64,000 nucleotides of DNA from Symsagittifera roscoffensis (GCF_963678635.1 NC_087068.1:55460467-55524466); one strand, 5' to 3'. Positions 45,738 through 57,009 are shown, numbered from the stretch's first letter. The notes: a model not told the origin generated them from the letters alone. Translations and numbers: made by a program.

Positions 45738-48700
45738 GGGGTTTCAATGTGAAGAGCCGATCTGTAAGCTTCAATGAATTCGTTGTTTTTGCTGACCAGA
45801 ATATTCAAAGTGACCAGAGCACAGCAATCGCTCACGTGACGAGACGGCAGAAAGAACTTCAGAGGAGAGTCAGGTTTCAATTTATCTTTATACAAGCAGT
45901 CGATGCCTCCGGTTGTTGGCAAGTGTCTTACTTCTAGATTCCACAGTTTGCAAAAAATTATTGAAACATCTTTCATTCGTTTTCTAACTGGTTCCTGGAT
46001 TTTTCGCTGATGCAGGAAATCTTCAAGCGTCACTACGCTATCCGAGGTATCCGGATCATAGTATGAGACAATGTTGCTGAAAAACTCAAATAAATCAGGA
46101 ATATGGCGGAGTTTTGGCAGCCACTCTTTGTTCTTGAATATGCAATCAAGCAACTTGTACTTTTCACCATTCGCATTCAGTTCGTTCCGCACGCACGCCA
46201 AGCTGACCTTTGGGAGTCTTCGCCAAAATGTTCCGTTAGCGAGAACATTATCGCGAGTGTCTCTATCTGTTCGTTCTGATAACACGTCAAGAAGGTTGTT
46301 TGATTCATTTCTCGAATCATTTTTGAACGCCTCGTCATAAGTAGCAATGACATCAGGTAAATTTTGCAGCGTATTGTTGATGATGTTTATGAAACTCGAT
46401 TCCCATGCTTCGCGCTGCTCCTCACTCGCAAAAGACCCCTGTATGCTACTTTTCGTAGACACTATCACAACAGTCAAGAGGAACTTCAAGACATCTTCTT
46501 CACTCCTGTTGAGAGAAGTCCTGGCAATTTTCTCAACATTTGTGCGCAATCTGGTCAGCATTACTTCGTCTCCGTTACAAATGTATAGGGAGGCGTGGAC
46601 AAAAAATTGCATCACATTTCCATTGAACTCATTAAGAAAAGCTCTGTCAAAGACGTTCAAATTGTGGTTATCTACATAGCCAGTGACTACCTGACCGTTT
46701 GCGACGTTGATATTGGCATCGCGGTTTCCCACCAATCGATTACCGGCATGTAAGGCATGCGATAATCCACCAATAGTAGCTCGGCAGTCTGGGCAGGTGC
46801 CGCCTGTAGTAGCTTGTCCGCAATTGCCAATCAAGTAAAGATGCCCATTCGGGCATTGGTTCCAAGTAGTGCGCTGGTCCTCTGGTCCTTGCCCAATTGC
46901 TTGCCCCATCATTCTAACACGTCTACTTGCGCTATCTGGAAACGTCGGCAAGTAAAGTCCATCAGCTCTTCCACGTACATTGAAGATATCCTTGAACGGT
47001 TGCAAGAATCCGTAGTTTTCTTGGACCTCCAAAAGTGTCTGATAATAAAACAGAAACTGTCTCAAAGCGTCCACGTTTGGGGTGAGTCTATCATTTCGAT
47101 CGATCACACTTCTACTTAAACCGTGTATTACTCTATTTGTCATAATCGCTTCCTCAAATTGTGCAAAGCTCTCTGGTGGATTTTCTTTCGACCTTATTTC
47201 TGCGATTAAGCGGTAGGCCACTATGTTTTTCATTTGCGCGTCCGTAACTTGACTAAGCCTTCGAAGACCTTTGTTAGCGTCGGTGACCAAACTAGTATAT
47301 ACTTCGCTGAAAGGCATTTGATATGCATCTCCAAAGATGAGGAAAATATCTGAAAATCCCTGGCTCTGTGAAGTGAACAAAATTTCTGGGATCAGGGGCG
47401 CAAGTTGAGGGAATGTCTTTACGCGCTGGTACAGGTCCATTCTATGATCACGGCATAAACACTGAATAAAGTATCGTTTCACACATTCGGCACTTTCTCC
47501 CGCATTGTTTAAAAATTCTGTAACCAACCTAGGAACTGAGTCTGTGAGTCCTTGTGGTCCTTTATCCGCATTGGGTACAACTGATTTGATGATAAACTCT
47601 GATAGTTCAATTTTCACCTTGGCGACTAATCGGATTTGATTAACGCTAGACATCTCTTCGCGAATAGAATCATTCGTAGCTTGAAGACTTTCATTGAGGT
47701 AAACGAAATCGAAAACTGACAGAAGCATATCGTATGTTCGGGCGAGATCAATTTCATTGGCACCGGTCTCTTTGTCCTGGTTTATAATCGCCATTAGAAT
47801 TTCGTCCAAATTTTCACTCTTTTCACTTGTCGCAATAAACGTCAGAAGACTCTGTCTGGTCTGATCAGTGATCCATGGCGTATCTTTTTTGCTGGTTCTA
47901 CTTTTGGGAACAACGCAAATTTCCAAGTACTTTTTCAGCGTATCTTCATCGCAAATAGCGATTACGTTTTCTTTGACGATTCCAAGAAATGCATTCGAAA
48001 TATTCAGCCAAAACTGTTTCCAATTCGATTTTTGAGGCTCAGTTTGACACGCAAACATGGTATTTGCCTGTAAAAACCGAGACTCGAGGCTATGCTGGCA
48101 GAAACCACAGGTGACCACCGCTTCGCCTTGTGTTATTCTTTCCATTCTCTCAGTCAAGCATGACTCATGCACTGCGTGACCTCCAGTACATGGAAGTGAG
48201 AAAGGTATTGCTCCTTTCGCAGTTACTGGTTTTCTGCAAAATGCGCAGTCTCGTTGACCAGTTTCTGTCTCGACGCAATATTGAATAACTGTGTCCGCGG
48301 ATCGATTCAAGCACATGAGCAATCGATTTCGAAAAAGATCGGTTCCGAAAATTGATTCATCTGCAGTTTTTGAACTCACAGCTTTATAGAGCGTATCGGA
48401 AGCTGTGCGTGCCATTTTGGCAGTTGCATCATCAAGATTGTGCGAAATCTGTGACATATAGGTTGAAAGCATTGTTAATTTTTTGAGTTTGAACTTATCA
48501 TCGTCGAGTTCAATTCCAGAGCACATTTTCAAAACGGACACTTGTTGGTCTAGCTCTTGAATCGTTTGAAGATCAATATTGGCCGGCTTCATTTTTTCAG
48601 CCATCGTTTTAGTTTGTTCTAGAGCTGTTTGGGTTATCATGCAAACGAACTGCTCAGGGGTTTCCGGGTCTCCAATTTTGAATGATCCAAAAAACTTCAG

Positions 48701-49630
48701 AACTGTGGATATGTTGTACAGACAAGGCAAAAGCTTTTTGAAGTGCGCAAAAGCAAAAGCTATCGTAGGGTTTTCGAATTCGGGCAAGTTAGTCTTCATG
48801 ATTGATTTGAGAGCCTTTTTGATCATTTTGACATGTTCGGCCTGAACATATTTGTTGTTCCACATTGACCAAAACTCGTTCAAGATCAAGTCGTGAACAA
48901 ATGAATCGACCGCATCTTCTTCGCTTGAAATCTCAGTTAACTCATTTCCAAGTTCCCTTCCCTGATTGTTAAACCTCTCCACAAAAAACTGCCAATCTTC
49001 GAGCTCAGAATCGGCATAGTTTTCCAGAGAATCGATCCACATCGAGTTCAATTTGTCAATAATTTCAGTACTGAACGGGAAACAAGAGTCAAATTTGACT
49101 TCATTCGGATTTTGAGGTCTCAGTCGACATAGTTCTTTCACGTTGAAAAGTTTCATCCAAGCTTGTTTCCTCCAGTTTCCTTCAAATAAAAGTTTTATGT
49201 TGTTGTTAAAGTCAATCAACTTCAGGAAATCCGCCAAATGAGGTTTTATCTTCGCTTGAAGTTCTTTGAACAAGGCGTTCTCAATTGTTCCTGCAACAAT
49301 CAAACCTTGCAAATTAGCCGCTTTCTGTGCGACCCATTCTTTAATCTGTTCCTTTTCTTCTGATTCCTCGATGAAAGCACTCACTTTTTCGAGGAAAATT
49401 ATCTCCAAACTTGGAACATGATGTTGCTCAAACAATCGTGAAACATTTACCACTCTTTGAACTTTATCACCTTCGTCTGCATCGCCAATCGCGTCATATA
49501 CAACCTCACATAGCAACTTTTTCTGGAATTTAGTGCACTCTCCATTTTCAAGGACAAACAGATCTTTCAACGTCTGACCTTGAGAGATAGCAACCTCGGA
49601 AGGCCTTGATATTCTTCGTCTCTTAGGAGC
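45738..49630 (-). CDS. RNF213: RNF213-like E3 ligase, giant exon, 3' part: RING and RZ fingers
   Basis: This frame stays open from a stop at 49631-49633 down to a donor (ACC-CC|GTTAGT) at 45738-45732. About 440 codons after the TTG at 49570 lies a RING finger: CAFC...LPCTGGHAVHESCL...CGFC, with C-x3-H where most RINGs have C-x-H. At about residues 905-935 is an RZ finger, CPNGHLYLIGNCGQ...CPDCRATIGG. The His (46841-46843) and Cys (46820-46822) are seven residues apart, as in the human pair reported to accept ubiquitin by transthiolation. The tail includes LKFFLPSRH. RNF213 is a dynein-like AAA+ ubiquitin ligase of the cytosol and lipid-droplet surface that modifies microbial lipid and protein targets. 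The TTG is not a real start: the coding sequence must continue from 49567-53652 in another frame. Confidence 0.9.
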
Positions 49631-52600
49631 TCATCGATGTGGAAACTCTCCCAATTGCCAACTGAGAAGCTGCTGTAGTCTGACTCGTACCAGTTCCTCG
49701 GGAGCTCAACTATGAACAAAAGGTACAAGTTTGGAATCTTGCAATCAGTATGCAAATTCTGCAGTTTGTATTTTGCTGACGCAATCAGCGGGACAAACTT
49801 TTGACCTCTCGAGCATGTAACAAAAAGTATTTTAGTCAAATCAGGATGTTTAGCCGCCATTCGGTAAAAGTCTTCCACTCTTTCGGCAAATTCGATTTCA
49901 GTTTTGAATACATTCAAGTTAATCACGAAATGTCTTTCCTGTGACACTAGCGTCTGCTCTCTTTTCATAAGGATCAAATTACAGTCTTTCATGTTTTTGG
50001 CCGACGGAATTCGGCAGAATGTCGAAACTTCGATCAAGGCTTTAGATTTCTTGTTGTAGCATTGCTGCCACAAGAAGTCAGACAAGCTATTGCGTCCTTG
50101 AGAGCTGTAAATTTCCTTCAGGTCATGTGAGTTGAAAGATGAGACGGCTGACCTTGATCGAATTATGGCATCAATCGAGCACGTTTGAACCAGTTTAAGA
50201 CTAGCTGCTTTTAGAAGTTCTTCATTCGTCGCATTTTCAGAAACATAATTTTCAGCCTGGATTAAAACACAGGCCGTCGTATCTTTTTGGTAACCAATGA
50301 AAGCGTCGCGGACATGGAATGACGAGCCTTCTTTGTCGGTTCTCGGAACATCCGAAAACTCTTCCAAGTTTTCCGATAGTTTTTGTCGTAACTTAGCCAA
50401 TTTTGTGTTGAGGATTGATTCCATTCCCAGGAAGTGTTTTTCCAGACGGTTCAAAAGAGGAATAGGGAAATTTCTGGCTAATTTTTCTTCTTCAATCATA
50501 ATGAGTCGGAAGTTCTCAGAAACACTACACTTGACACGATTGGAGCCTAAGCCAAGATCAACGTACCTTTTTCCTCCATAATACACATAATACTGGTTCA
50601 AAGCATCGTAAAGGGACTCGTAAAGAGATCCCAAATTCAGAAGCACAACCGTTTTTCCTGTTTCCATGCAAACTTTTATTCTGTTGATGTTCTTGCATAC
50701 CTGAATATATTCTTGATCCTGGGGGAACGATGAACCAAAAATGACTTCGTAGTCTTCTATTTTCAAGACCTGGGGCAACAGTTGAAGAGCCGAAAAGTTC
50801 TCTGTCATCAGCAGCAGGTATCGACTTTCGTTGTCTAAGTTTCTTTTCTCTTCAGTCAGTTTTGATCTTTCGTCCGCTTCTTCGATGTTCTGGTGAACCA
50901 ACTCCAAAGTTTCAACAACATCGTTTACACTTGCATCTTCAAATGCTTGCTTTTTGCTCAATTCATCCGCAAAAATTTGCAAATATCGACAGTTCTTCTC
51001 TCCGAAGTTTCGTCTAATCGCACATCGAACAGCATCCCACCTCAGAGTTCTCTGATGTTGTTTCATCTGCACCCTGTAGAGCATTTTCAACAATCCATAG
51101 AAATCTCGCAGCCCAAAGTATTCCGCGTGTCCATCTTTCATTTGAGCTTTATATACTTTTTCGTAAGCGTCGGCCAATGGTTGAATGAACTTTTCTAGTA
51201 GTTTACCTTCAATTTCTACTCGGCATATACCCCTCGCGCTTTTGACCAGCTCCTCTGATTTCGGAATTGCTCGACTGACTAAAATTCCCCGATTCATTTT
51301 GGCTGGATCAAGGGCCCAATTCGAAATTCCCACAAAGCCAACTTTTCCCCAGTCCTGCTTCACTGATCTGGATTCTACGAACCCCTCCTCCAAAAGAGGA
51401 TGCAAGGTCTTCAACGGCATTTTGGCCGAGTCTTCCGCTAACCCGATTTCATCGAGGACAATCACGCTTACAAACTGCTTCAACTCCTTGCCTTTCTGGT
51501 ACAGGGCTGCTTGTTTAAAGATACTGATGATACCATCTGCGTGCGTGTGAGGTGAGCACTGAAATGAGAGCATCTGAACTTGTTTCAGCATCTGGAAGAA
51601 CTCATTCCTGGAACTCTCTCCTTGCATAGCATCAATCACAATCGTCTTGGCCAATGATTTTGAGCTGCCTGGTTTCCCTACTAGGAACAACGGGATTCTT
51701 AGCTCGATGCAAATGATCATCATGAATACATTTTCGGTCAAAGCCAGGTTCTTGGCAATGTTTGCTTTAGCATCTAGCTGGATGTTTTGTAAAAACACTT
51801 GCATGCAATTTTCCAGTTCGTTCAAAATAGTTTTGTCTCCATTGGGTAATTTATAGGCACCTTTGAAAGACCCGGTGATTGTCTTTCTATATTTCGATCG
51901 TTCCTCTAAGGAAGAATGATAACAGACTCCAAGTGTTAGAATCATCAATCTAGCTATCTCATTGATGGCATCAGTTGCGCTGTCATCATCATCATCATCC
52001 TCTTCACTGTTGTAATTCAAATCAAGTTCATCCATCTTAGCCAAAAGCATCTCTTTTTGCGAGTAAAAAAATTGCAGTACAGTCATGGCCCTTTCGATGT
52101 CTCGCAAACTCACAAAAAGACATTGGTCTCGGTTTTCTCGTAGGAATTTCTGTGAACAGCTCAGAAGGTTGCAGATGAAATCAACATCGGCTTCAATGAG
52201 ACGCATATCGGCAGCTCGCTTCGACACTAACTGCTTGATATACTTATTCTCCACTTCACTTGTCAGTTGACCAAAATCCCAGACCAGCGGCAACAAACTT
52301 GGCGGCAACGGGTTCACTCGGTAGACAAGGTGACGCATCGGGATATCGGAGTCCAACTTGTCACTTGTTTCACTGGACTTGACATGGTATCCCAGTCCTT
52401 GGGACTCAAGTTTCTTGATCATTTTATCATCGTGTTTTCTGTACGGGTTACAAGCAACAATTACTTTTAGTCCCGACTTTGGATCCAGCTTTCGACCATT
52501 CACACTGAAATCACATATAACTTCTTTGATTCCGTATATCGCCTCTGTTGTATTTGCTTCATCAAAAAAAAGGACGGTGTAAAATCCGTCTCCAAATTTT

Positions 52601-53652
52601 CGCGTGTTCGCGATAGCTAACTTTTCAGCATCTTCTATGCTTTGCACAATGTCTTGCATTGTAACTCCACCGTGGACTTTCACGAACTTCTTGTTTTCCA
52701 CATTCTCTCCTCTAGCCATAATGTTACAAAGGTACTCGATCAACCTCGTCTTTCCGCAGCCCGTTTCGCCCATGATAACCACTGGAATGTTGCATCTGAA
52801 CCGCATGTAAATAGCCAACAGCTTCATGACATTATCCTGGGTAAGTTCATACGTTGGATCAAAGAGGATCCGGTTTCGCTCCACTCCTATAACTCGACAG
52901 AGTTTCATTTGTTTCACGTTCACTTGAAGTTCGTCAAAGTTTTCGTCCAAAACGTCCTTTTCATCGAAAGCTTGTCGCTTTATCTTTTTCTGAAGATCAG
53001 CGCTCATGACATTTCTGGCTAACACATTCCCCTTCCAGTCTTGCAAATTAGAATTAGTAATGCGCACTCCTAAGAACGTGAAGGTCATTTGGTCTGAATT
53101 GATAAAAACATAAGGATGTGGACAGTTTTCCCATCGTCTTCGAATTTGATGAACTTCGTAGTTTCTCGCGCTCTCGTTTAGACCAAAAAGGGGCGAGTTG
53201 TCAGCGATGCTTAAGCTAGGCAGTGCAAAGTCTTGTGCCATTTCAATTAAGCAGTGTTTTACGTAGAAATTTTTGAAGCCTTCGAACTCTCCAGATCCGA
53301 CAAAAAAGTTCTGTTCGCAAGCAATTAATTGCTGATTCAAGAACCTAGCAAAGAAGGACAGCTGCGCCCAAGTGGGATTATTGAGCCCACTGTTTCGCTT
53401 GATAACCTCAATCACTAAGCGCCCATCTTCCATTTCGCCTTGGTAAGTGTAGAGAGACAGATCTCTGTTTTGATTGAAGGCGTCCAGATAGTGATATGAT
53501 CTCTGGAACTCTGGACTTTGGATGAGAATTGGATCTGGGCCAATGACGCGCTTGAAATCAGTTTTCGCCTCGCTATCCTGGAGACATTGGTTGGGCGATA
53601 GACACACTGTACATGGCATTAAACTGCACAGGGGCTTCCAATGGGAATCATT
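49567..53652 (-). CDS. RNF213: RNF213-like E3 ligase, giant exon, 5' part: two active AAA+ modules
   Basis: It enters from an ATATTTTAG acceptor at 53653-53654 in phase 0 (NDSHWKPLCSLMPCTVC...). The ATG at 53619 is internal. Numbering from that Met: Walker A GETGCGKT at about 283-290 and Walker B FFDEANTTE at about 348, with VACNPYR as sensor. The second module has Walker A GKPGSSKS at about 645, Walker B IVLDEIGLAEDS at about 717 and GISNWALDPAKMNRGI at about 760, the last being close to diagnostic for RNF213. Between them is an acidic run (EEDDDDDDS) coded by a CAT/CTC-type triplet repeat at about 51980-52005. The frame ends at TGA 49569-49567 after FHIDELLRDEEYQG, while the continuing coding frame already overlaps it. 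Together with the 3' part this exon is about 7.9 kb. Confidence 0.92.
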   Translation of the reverse strand, partial: NDSHWKPLCSLMPCTVCLSPNQCLQDSEAKTDFKRVIGPDPILIQSPEFQRSYHYLDAFNQNRDLSLYTYQGEMEDGRLVIEVIKRNSGLNNPTWAQLSFFARFLNQQLIACEQNFFVGSGEFEGFKNFYVKHCLIEMAQDFALPSLSIADNSPLFGLNESARNYEVHQIRRRWENCPHPYVFINSDQMTFTFLGVRITNSNLQDWKGNVLARNVMSADLQKKIKRQAFDEKDVLDENFDELQVNVKQMKLCRVIGVERNRILFDPTYELTQDNVMKLLAIYMRFRCNIPVVIMGETGCGKTRLIEYLCNIMARGENVENKKFVKVHGGVTMQDIVQSIEDAEKLAIANTRKFGDGFYTVLFFDEANTTEAIYGIKEVICDFSVNGRKLDPKSGLKVIVACNPYRKHDDKMIKKLESQGLGYHVKSSETSDKLDSDIPMRHLVYRVNPLPPSLLPLVWDFGQLTSEVENKYIKQLVSKRAADMRLIEADVDFICNLLSCSQKFLRENRDQCLFVSLRDIERAMTVLQFFYSQKEMLLAKMDELDLNYNSEEDDDDDDSATDAINEIARLMILTLGVCYHSSLEERSKYRKTITGSFKGAYKLPNGDKTILNELENCMQVFLQNIQLDAKANIAKNLALTENVFMMIICIELRIPLFLVGKPGSSKSLAKTIVIDAMQGESSRNEFFQMLKQVQMLSFQCSPHTHADGIISIFKQAALYQKGKELKQFVSVIVLDEIGLAEDSAKMPLKTLHPLLEEGFVESRSVKQDWGKVGFVGISNWALDPAKMNRGILVSRAIPKSEELVKSARGICRVEIEGKLLEKFIQPLADAYEKVYKAQMKDGHAEYFGLRDFYGLLKMLYRVQMKQHQRTLRWDAVRCAIRRNFGEKNCRYLQIFADELSKKQAFEDASVNDVVETLELVHQNIEEADERSKLTEEKRNLDNESRYLLLMTENFSALQLLPQVLKIEDYEVIFGSSFPQDQEYIQVCKNINRIKVCMETGKTVVLLNLGSLYESLYDALNQYYVYYGGKRYVDLGLGSNRVKCSVSENFRLIMIEEEKLARNFPIPLLNRLEKHFLGMESILNTKLAKLRQKLSENLEEFSDVPRTDKEGSSFHVRDAFIGYQKDTTACVLIQAENYVSENATNEELLKAASLKLVQTCSIDAIIRSRSAVSSFNSHDLKEIYSSQGRNSLSDFLWQQCYNKKSKALIEVSTFCRIPSAKNMKDCNLILMKREQTLVSQERHFVINLNVFKTEIEFAERVEDFYRMAAKHPDLTKILFVTCSRGQKFVPLIASAKYKLQNLHTDCKIPNLYLLFIVELPRNWYESDYSSFSVGNWESFHIDELLRDEEYQGLPRLLSLKVRR

Positions 53653-55760
53653 CTAAAATATCATTCATCCGAAAATGTAATTGTAATTGTAACATGCCGA
53701 AAATTTGCATAACTTTTTAAAACTTTTTCATTACACAACGCTCAAAAAACGACACTGCTGCAAACTAAAACAATTTTAAAAACTTTGTTTTTTTTATGAA
53801 TAGGGTCGAAACATTCTTTGCTAATTGCTAAGCAATGGGCTATCCTTGTTTCTGTCTTTACGAAAACTAAAAGGTTAATCAAAATACTTAGAAAGCATAT
53901 TATAGTCTGCGTCTGTTCCATGTCACGGTGAAAAGGTGCACAAAACGTGTGTACAGCAATGATTTTAATGATGATTTTCAATGTAGTAATAACTGTCATG
54001 AAAAAATCCTGTGTACCCTAAACAGCGACCATTCCCCTCTCGTATTTTGTTTTGCAATTTATACGCTGAAAACATGCTGGTAGGTCAAAAATGGTGTTAT
54101 ACTCGAAGGAAATAACAAAAAAACTTGATAGATCCAACAATAGTTCACGAGATTTTTTTGATTGAAATGTTGGCTCCAGCCAAACCAAATAATAAGCTGA
54201 TCAGTTTTTCAAGTAGGGCAAGGAGAGGTTTTTTTCCATTCTCGAAACAAAGAGCTTCAATTTGAAAATGAGTCTAATGATTGACACTTTTTTGATAAAA
54301 CTGACAAAATTTGAGGAAATTGTATCAATACCTTAGCTGCAAAGTCGTGAAATTAAAAACTACTAATGAAACTTAAAGTCACCCAGGTTTTGCACGCCAA
54401 CTGCATTGTACCTATTGAAGCATTACTTTTTATTTTAGAGCATTACTTAATTTGAACGCAAACAAAAAATTTAAACGTGAACAAAATTATGGTTTAAACG
54501 AACAAATTCATGAACTAGGGAACTCTTGAACAAAACCGCAGGAACTAAATAAGTTCAATAAAAAAAACAAGAACCAACTAGAAAGCGCAAATAACAAAAT
54601 TAAACAAGAATAGCCGGTTGCTGTGCAAGTACCTCAGAATTTTCTGACCAAATTTGTTTAAAAAATATTTGAAGGAAATGGTTTTTGTTAGCTAACAAAA
54701 CCGACAAATTTATGAAAAAACATTTGAAGGAAAAGACTTTCGTTAGTTAACAAAATCAACAACATTTGTTTTCGAAACGAAACAATAAATGGCAAACAAA
54801 AAATGAAAAAAATATATAATTATTTGTTTCATATTTTGCACAAAAACTTTGTAATAAATATAATTTTAGAAAAGCTTTGTTACCAAGAAAGCACTAAATC
54901 AAACATCCAAAATTAGTTTTCTTTATCTATAGTAAAATCAATTTTTTACACTGAAAATCTATAAAGGACTAAATTACGCCGAAAAGTCTATAAAAGACTA
55001 AAGCACTAAATTAAACACCCAAAATTACTTTTCCTTATCCATAGTAAGATCAGTTTTTTTACGACTTAAAGTCGATATTAATTTTTCTTACGCCGAAATT
55101 TTCATATAAAGGAACCTGCAAGATGGCTATTTTTCTTTGATCTTTTTTCTTTTTTGGTTTCCGCGAACCAATAGCTAAAACACTATCGCTCAAAGTTGCT
55201 CCAAAAAGAAGTGATTTTGCGGATTCCGCAACAAAATTTTCGGAATTCTGAATAAAAAGTGCCAAATCAGGAAAAATTAGTGGAATCCACGAACAAAAAA
55301 CAATATGTGTGTACAGTAAAATAATGCTGTCATAAATTGTCAGCGGAATCGGTAAATTGTACACGGATTCCGCAAATTTTAAACGGAATCCGCATAAATT
55401 TGGGAAATCCGCGGACATTTGCGAAAGCCGCTTACATTTGCGGAATCCGGAACAACTGGATATATTCGCTCGATGCGGAATCCGCGAAAAAACTAATATG
55501 CGGATAAATTATTTTACGTTACAGTTATTTGTGCGCTGATTCGACGTAAAGTTTGAGAGTATAATCCACTTACACTTTGGAACATGTTTAAAGATTTGTC
55601 ACTGGATTCCAGTGACTTACAGAAAACAAAATTGAGCGCCTATCCAGTGCACAGTTTGGCCTCGTAATGCCCGAATACAAAGTTCCTCCCCATTTTCAAT
55701 GGTAGTAACAACAACAACCATATCATAAATAAGTATGGAGAGAGAAACAGTAAATTTTAC
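53653..55760. other. RNF213 intron, no other gene recognised
   Basis: AT-rich intron between the giant exon and the exon at 55761. At 55200-55500 there is a cluster of imperfect copies of GCGGATTCCGC/GGAATCCGC in both orientations, at least eight copies in 300 bases. The minus-strand frames 53742-53999 and 55059-55418 have no recognisable domain and do not match RNF213. Confidence 0.5.
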
Positions 55761-55886
55761 CTGTGGTGTCAGCATTTCGACGGCTAGGCAAAAATTGTCT
55801 TTGGCTAAGAACAGCTTTCCCCTCTCATCTGCTAGACCGCCCAGCACACACAGTTTGAACAGCAACTCGTCCACATTTTCCATCAC
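55761..55886 (-). CDS. RNF213: RNF213-like E3 ligase, 126-bp exon
   Basis: A 42-codon exon in phase 0 on both sides, between a TTGACAG acceptor and a GTAAAA donor. It reads VMENVDELLFKLCVLGGLAD, then LFLAKDNFCLAVEMLTPQ. In RNF213 proteins the equivalent stretch (D-LLF-LL-LG-L-D...W-R...D-Y-IE) follows a FHLDV-P-V motif, which is exactly how the preceding exon ends (IIHLDVSPN). It then joins NDSHWKPLCSL of the giant exon. Confidence 0.82.
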
Positions 55887-55959
55887 CTGTCAATTTACAG
55901 CCGATAGTTATTTTAGTGATCAGACATGCTTGAGATAATAACTTGAAAAAATTAAACAG

Positions 55960-56530
55960 AGCCAACAGAAATGAGGAAAAAAGTTAATGAACGCAAGTAA
56001 ACAAAAACAGTTTTGATATAATTTTTGAAACAATCTCAACTTTCAAAATTCAAAGAAAAAAATAGATAGCCTTAAAGCTCTTTTAACTTGTCGAACAATT
56101 TATAATGGAAACTTTCACCAAAATAACCCAATTTGAGAAAACTGGATCAATTGGTAAAACTTATATTTCGCTGGGAAATCTGATAACTAATTTCATTTTC
56201 GAAACTAGAAGTCGATCACGTTTTTCGTGACCTTTACAATTTTCCAGCGCGATAGTGGAGTTTGCCTTCCTTTAGCAAAGGAAATGCATTGAACTTAAAA
56301 AGAAATCACAAGTCAAACCGCGAAAAAGCAAAATTGAGCGTGAGCAAATTTTATGACTTCTTAATAAAAAAAAAAAAACAAAAAAAAATCTGCAAGACCT
56401 ATATAAGAGTACTCACAACGTTCATTACTCTTAACAAACAAAAAAATCATCAAAAGATCTTTAAGAGTCTAAAATACGTTCATCGACTCCTAAACAAAAA
56501 AAAATCACCGTGACCTGGCGTTCATCGACT
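55960..56530 (+). repeat. Dispersed repeat R1 copy in an RNF213 intron (fullest)
   Basis: About 570 bases with all R1 landmarks in order, including AGTCGATCACGTTTTTCGTGACC (hairpin), CGATAGTGGAGTTTGCCTTCC, CAAACCGCGAAAAAGCAAAATTGAGC, and two CGTTCATCGACTC blocks at the end. This is the best reference copy for the family in this window. No coding capacity. Confidence 0.7.
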
Positions 56531-56830
56531 CTAATTAACAATAGCTTTCGCGAATAATTTTTTTCGAGTTTGGGAAGCTGAAATAAATGTCTGGTTTTCG
56601 ATTTTTTCCTACAAGTAACACCATCTTATCTTTCATCATCAGATCTATAAAAAATCTTTTAAAACGAGTTCTAATGCGCCGCTTTCTTAAAATTTCATTT
56701 GAACTGTCCTGTTTCACAGTCTTACGGAAATGGGAAAATATCAGATCTGGTTTTGACCTAAAATCTGCAAAAAAAAACATGGTGCCAAACATGGATCAAG
56801 ATTGACCGCAAGATACGAAAGTTGACCTAC

Positions 56831-57009
56831 ATTAGGCGACACGTCCAAATGAATGATTGTGGGAACAGATACAGTTTTGTGTCGCCATAGAAAGTCCAGA
56901 ACTCTTTCGAAGTCCACATTTCGATCGTAGAGACGGAGGATGGCGTGTGAGCTTCGACTGCATTTCTCTTTCGTTTCACTCTCCAGGCGGTCGATATGCA
57001 AGGATTTAC
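56831..57009 (-). CDS. RNF213: RNF213-like E3 ligase, P-loop-completing exon
   Basis: 179 bp between a GTTTTTAG acceptor and a GTAGGT donor. It completes a Gly codon split with the previous exon, giving PSS-G-K-S-L-H at the join, a Walker-A-like loop that matches the vertebrate AAA2 P-loop region (pattern AGVGKSL). It continues CSRSSHAILRLYDRNVDFER, then VLDFLWRHKT and PTIIHLDVSPN. Phases (1 in, 0 out) fit both neighbours. A MITE ends 17 bases upstream of the acceptor AG. Confidence 0.85.

Noticed and set aside
49567-49570. Overlap of the TGA of one ORF with a possible start of the next, like an operon-style stop/start overlap
   Set aside because: The 'start' is TTG, the downstream frame is already open 60 bases upstream, and both parts belong to one RNF213 protein in a spliced animal gene. 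A frame break explains it better than two genes.
49567-49630. Canonical -1 ribosomal frameshift site
   Set aside because: No X-XXY-YYZ slippery heptamer in the right frame was found in the 64-base overlap, and no tiny GT-AG intron of suitable length fits either.
45749-53022. Many plus-strand ORFs of 60-126 codons across the RNF213 exon
   Set aside because: They are shadows of the long minus-strand coding frames and show no domains of their own.
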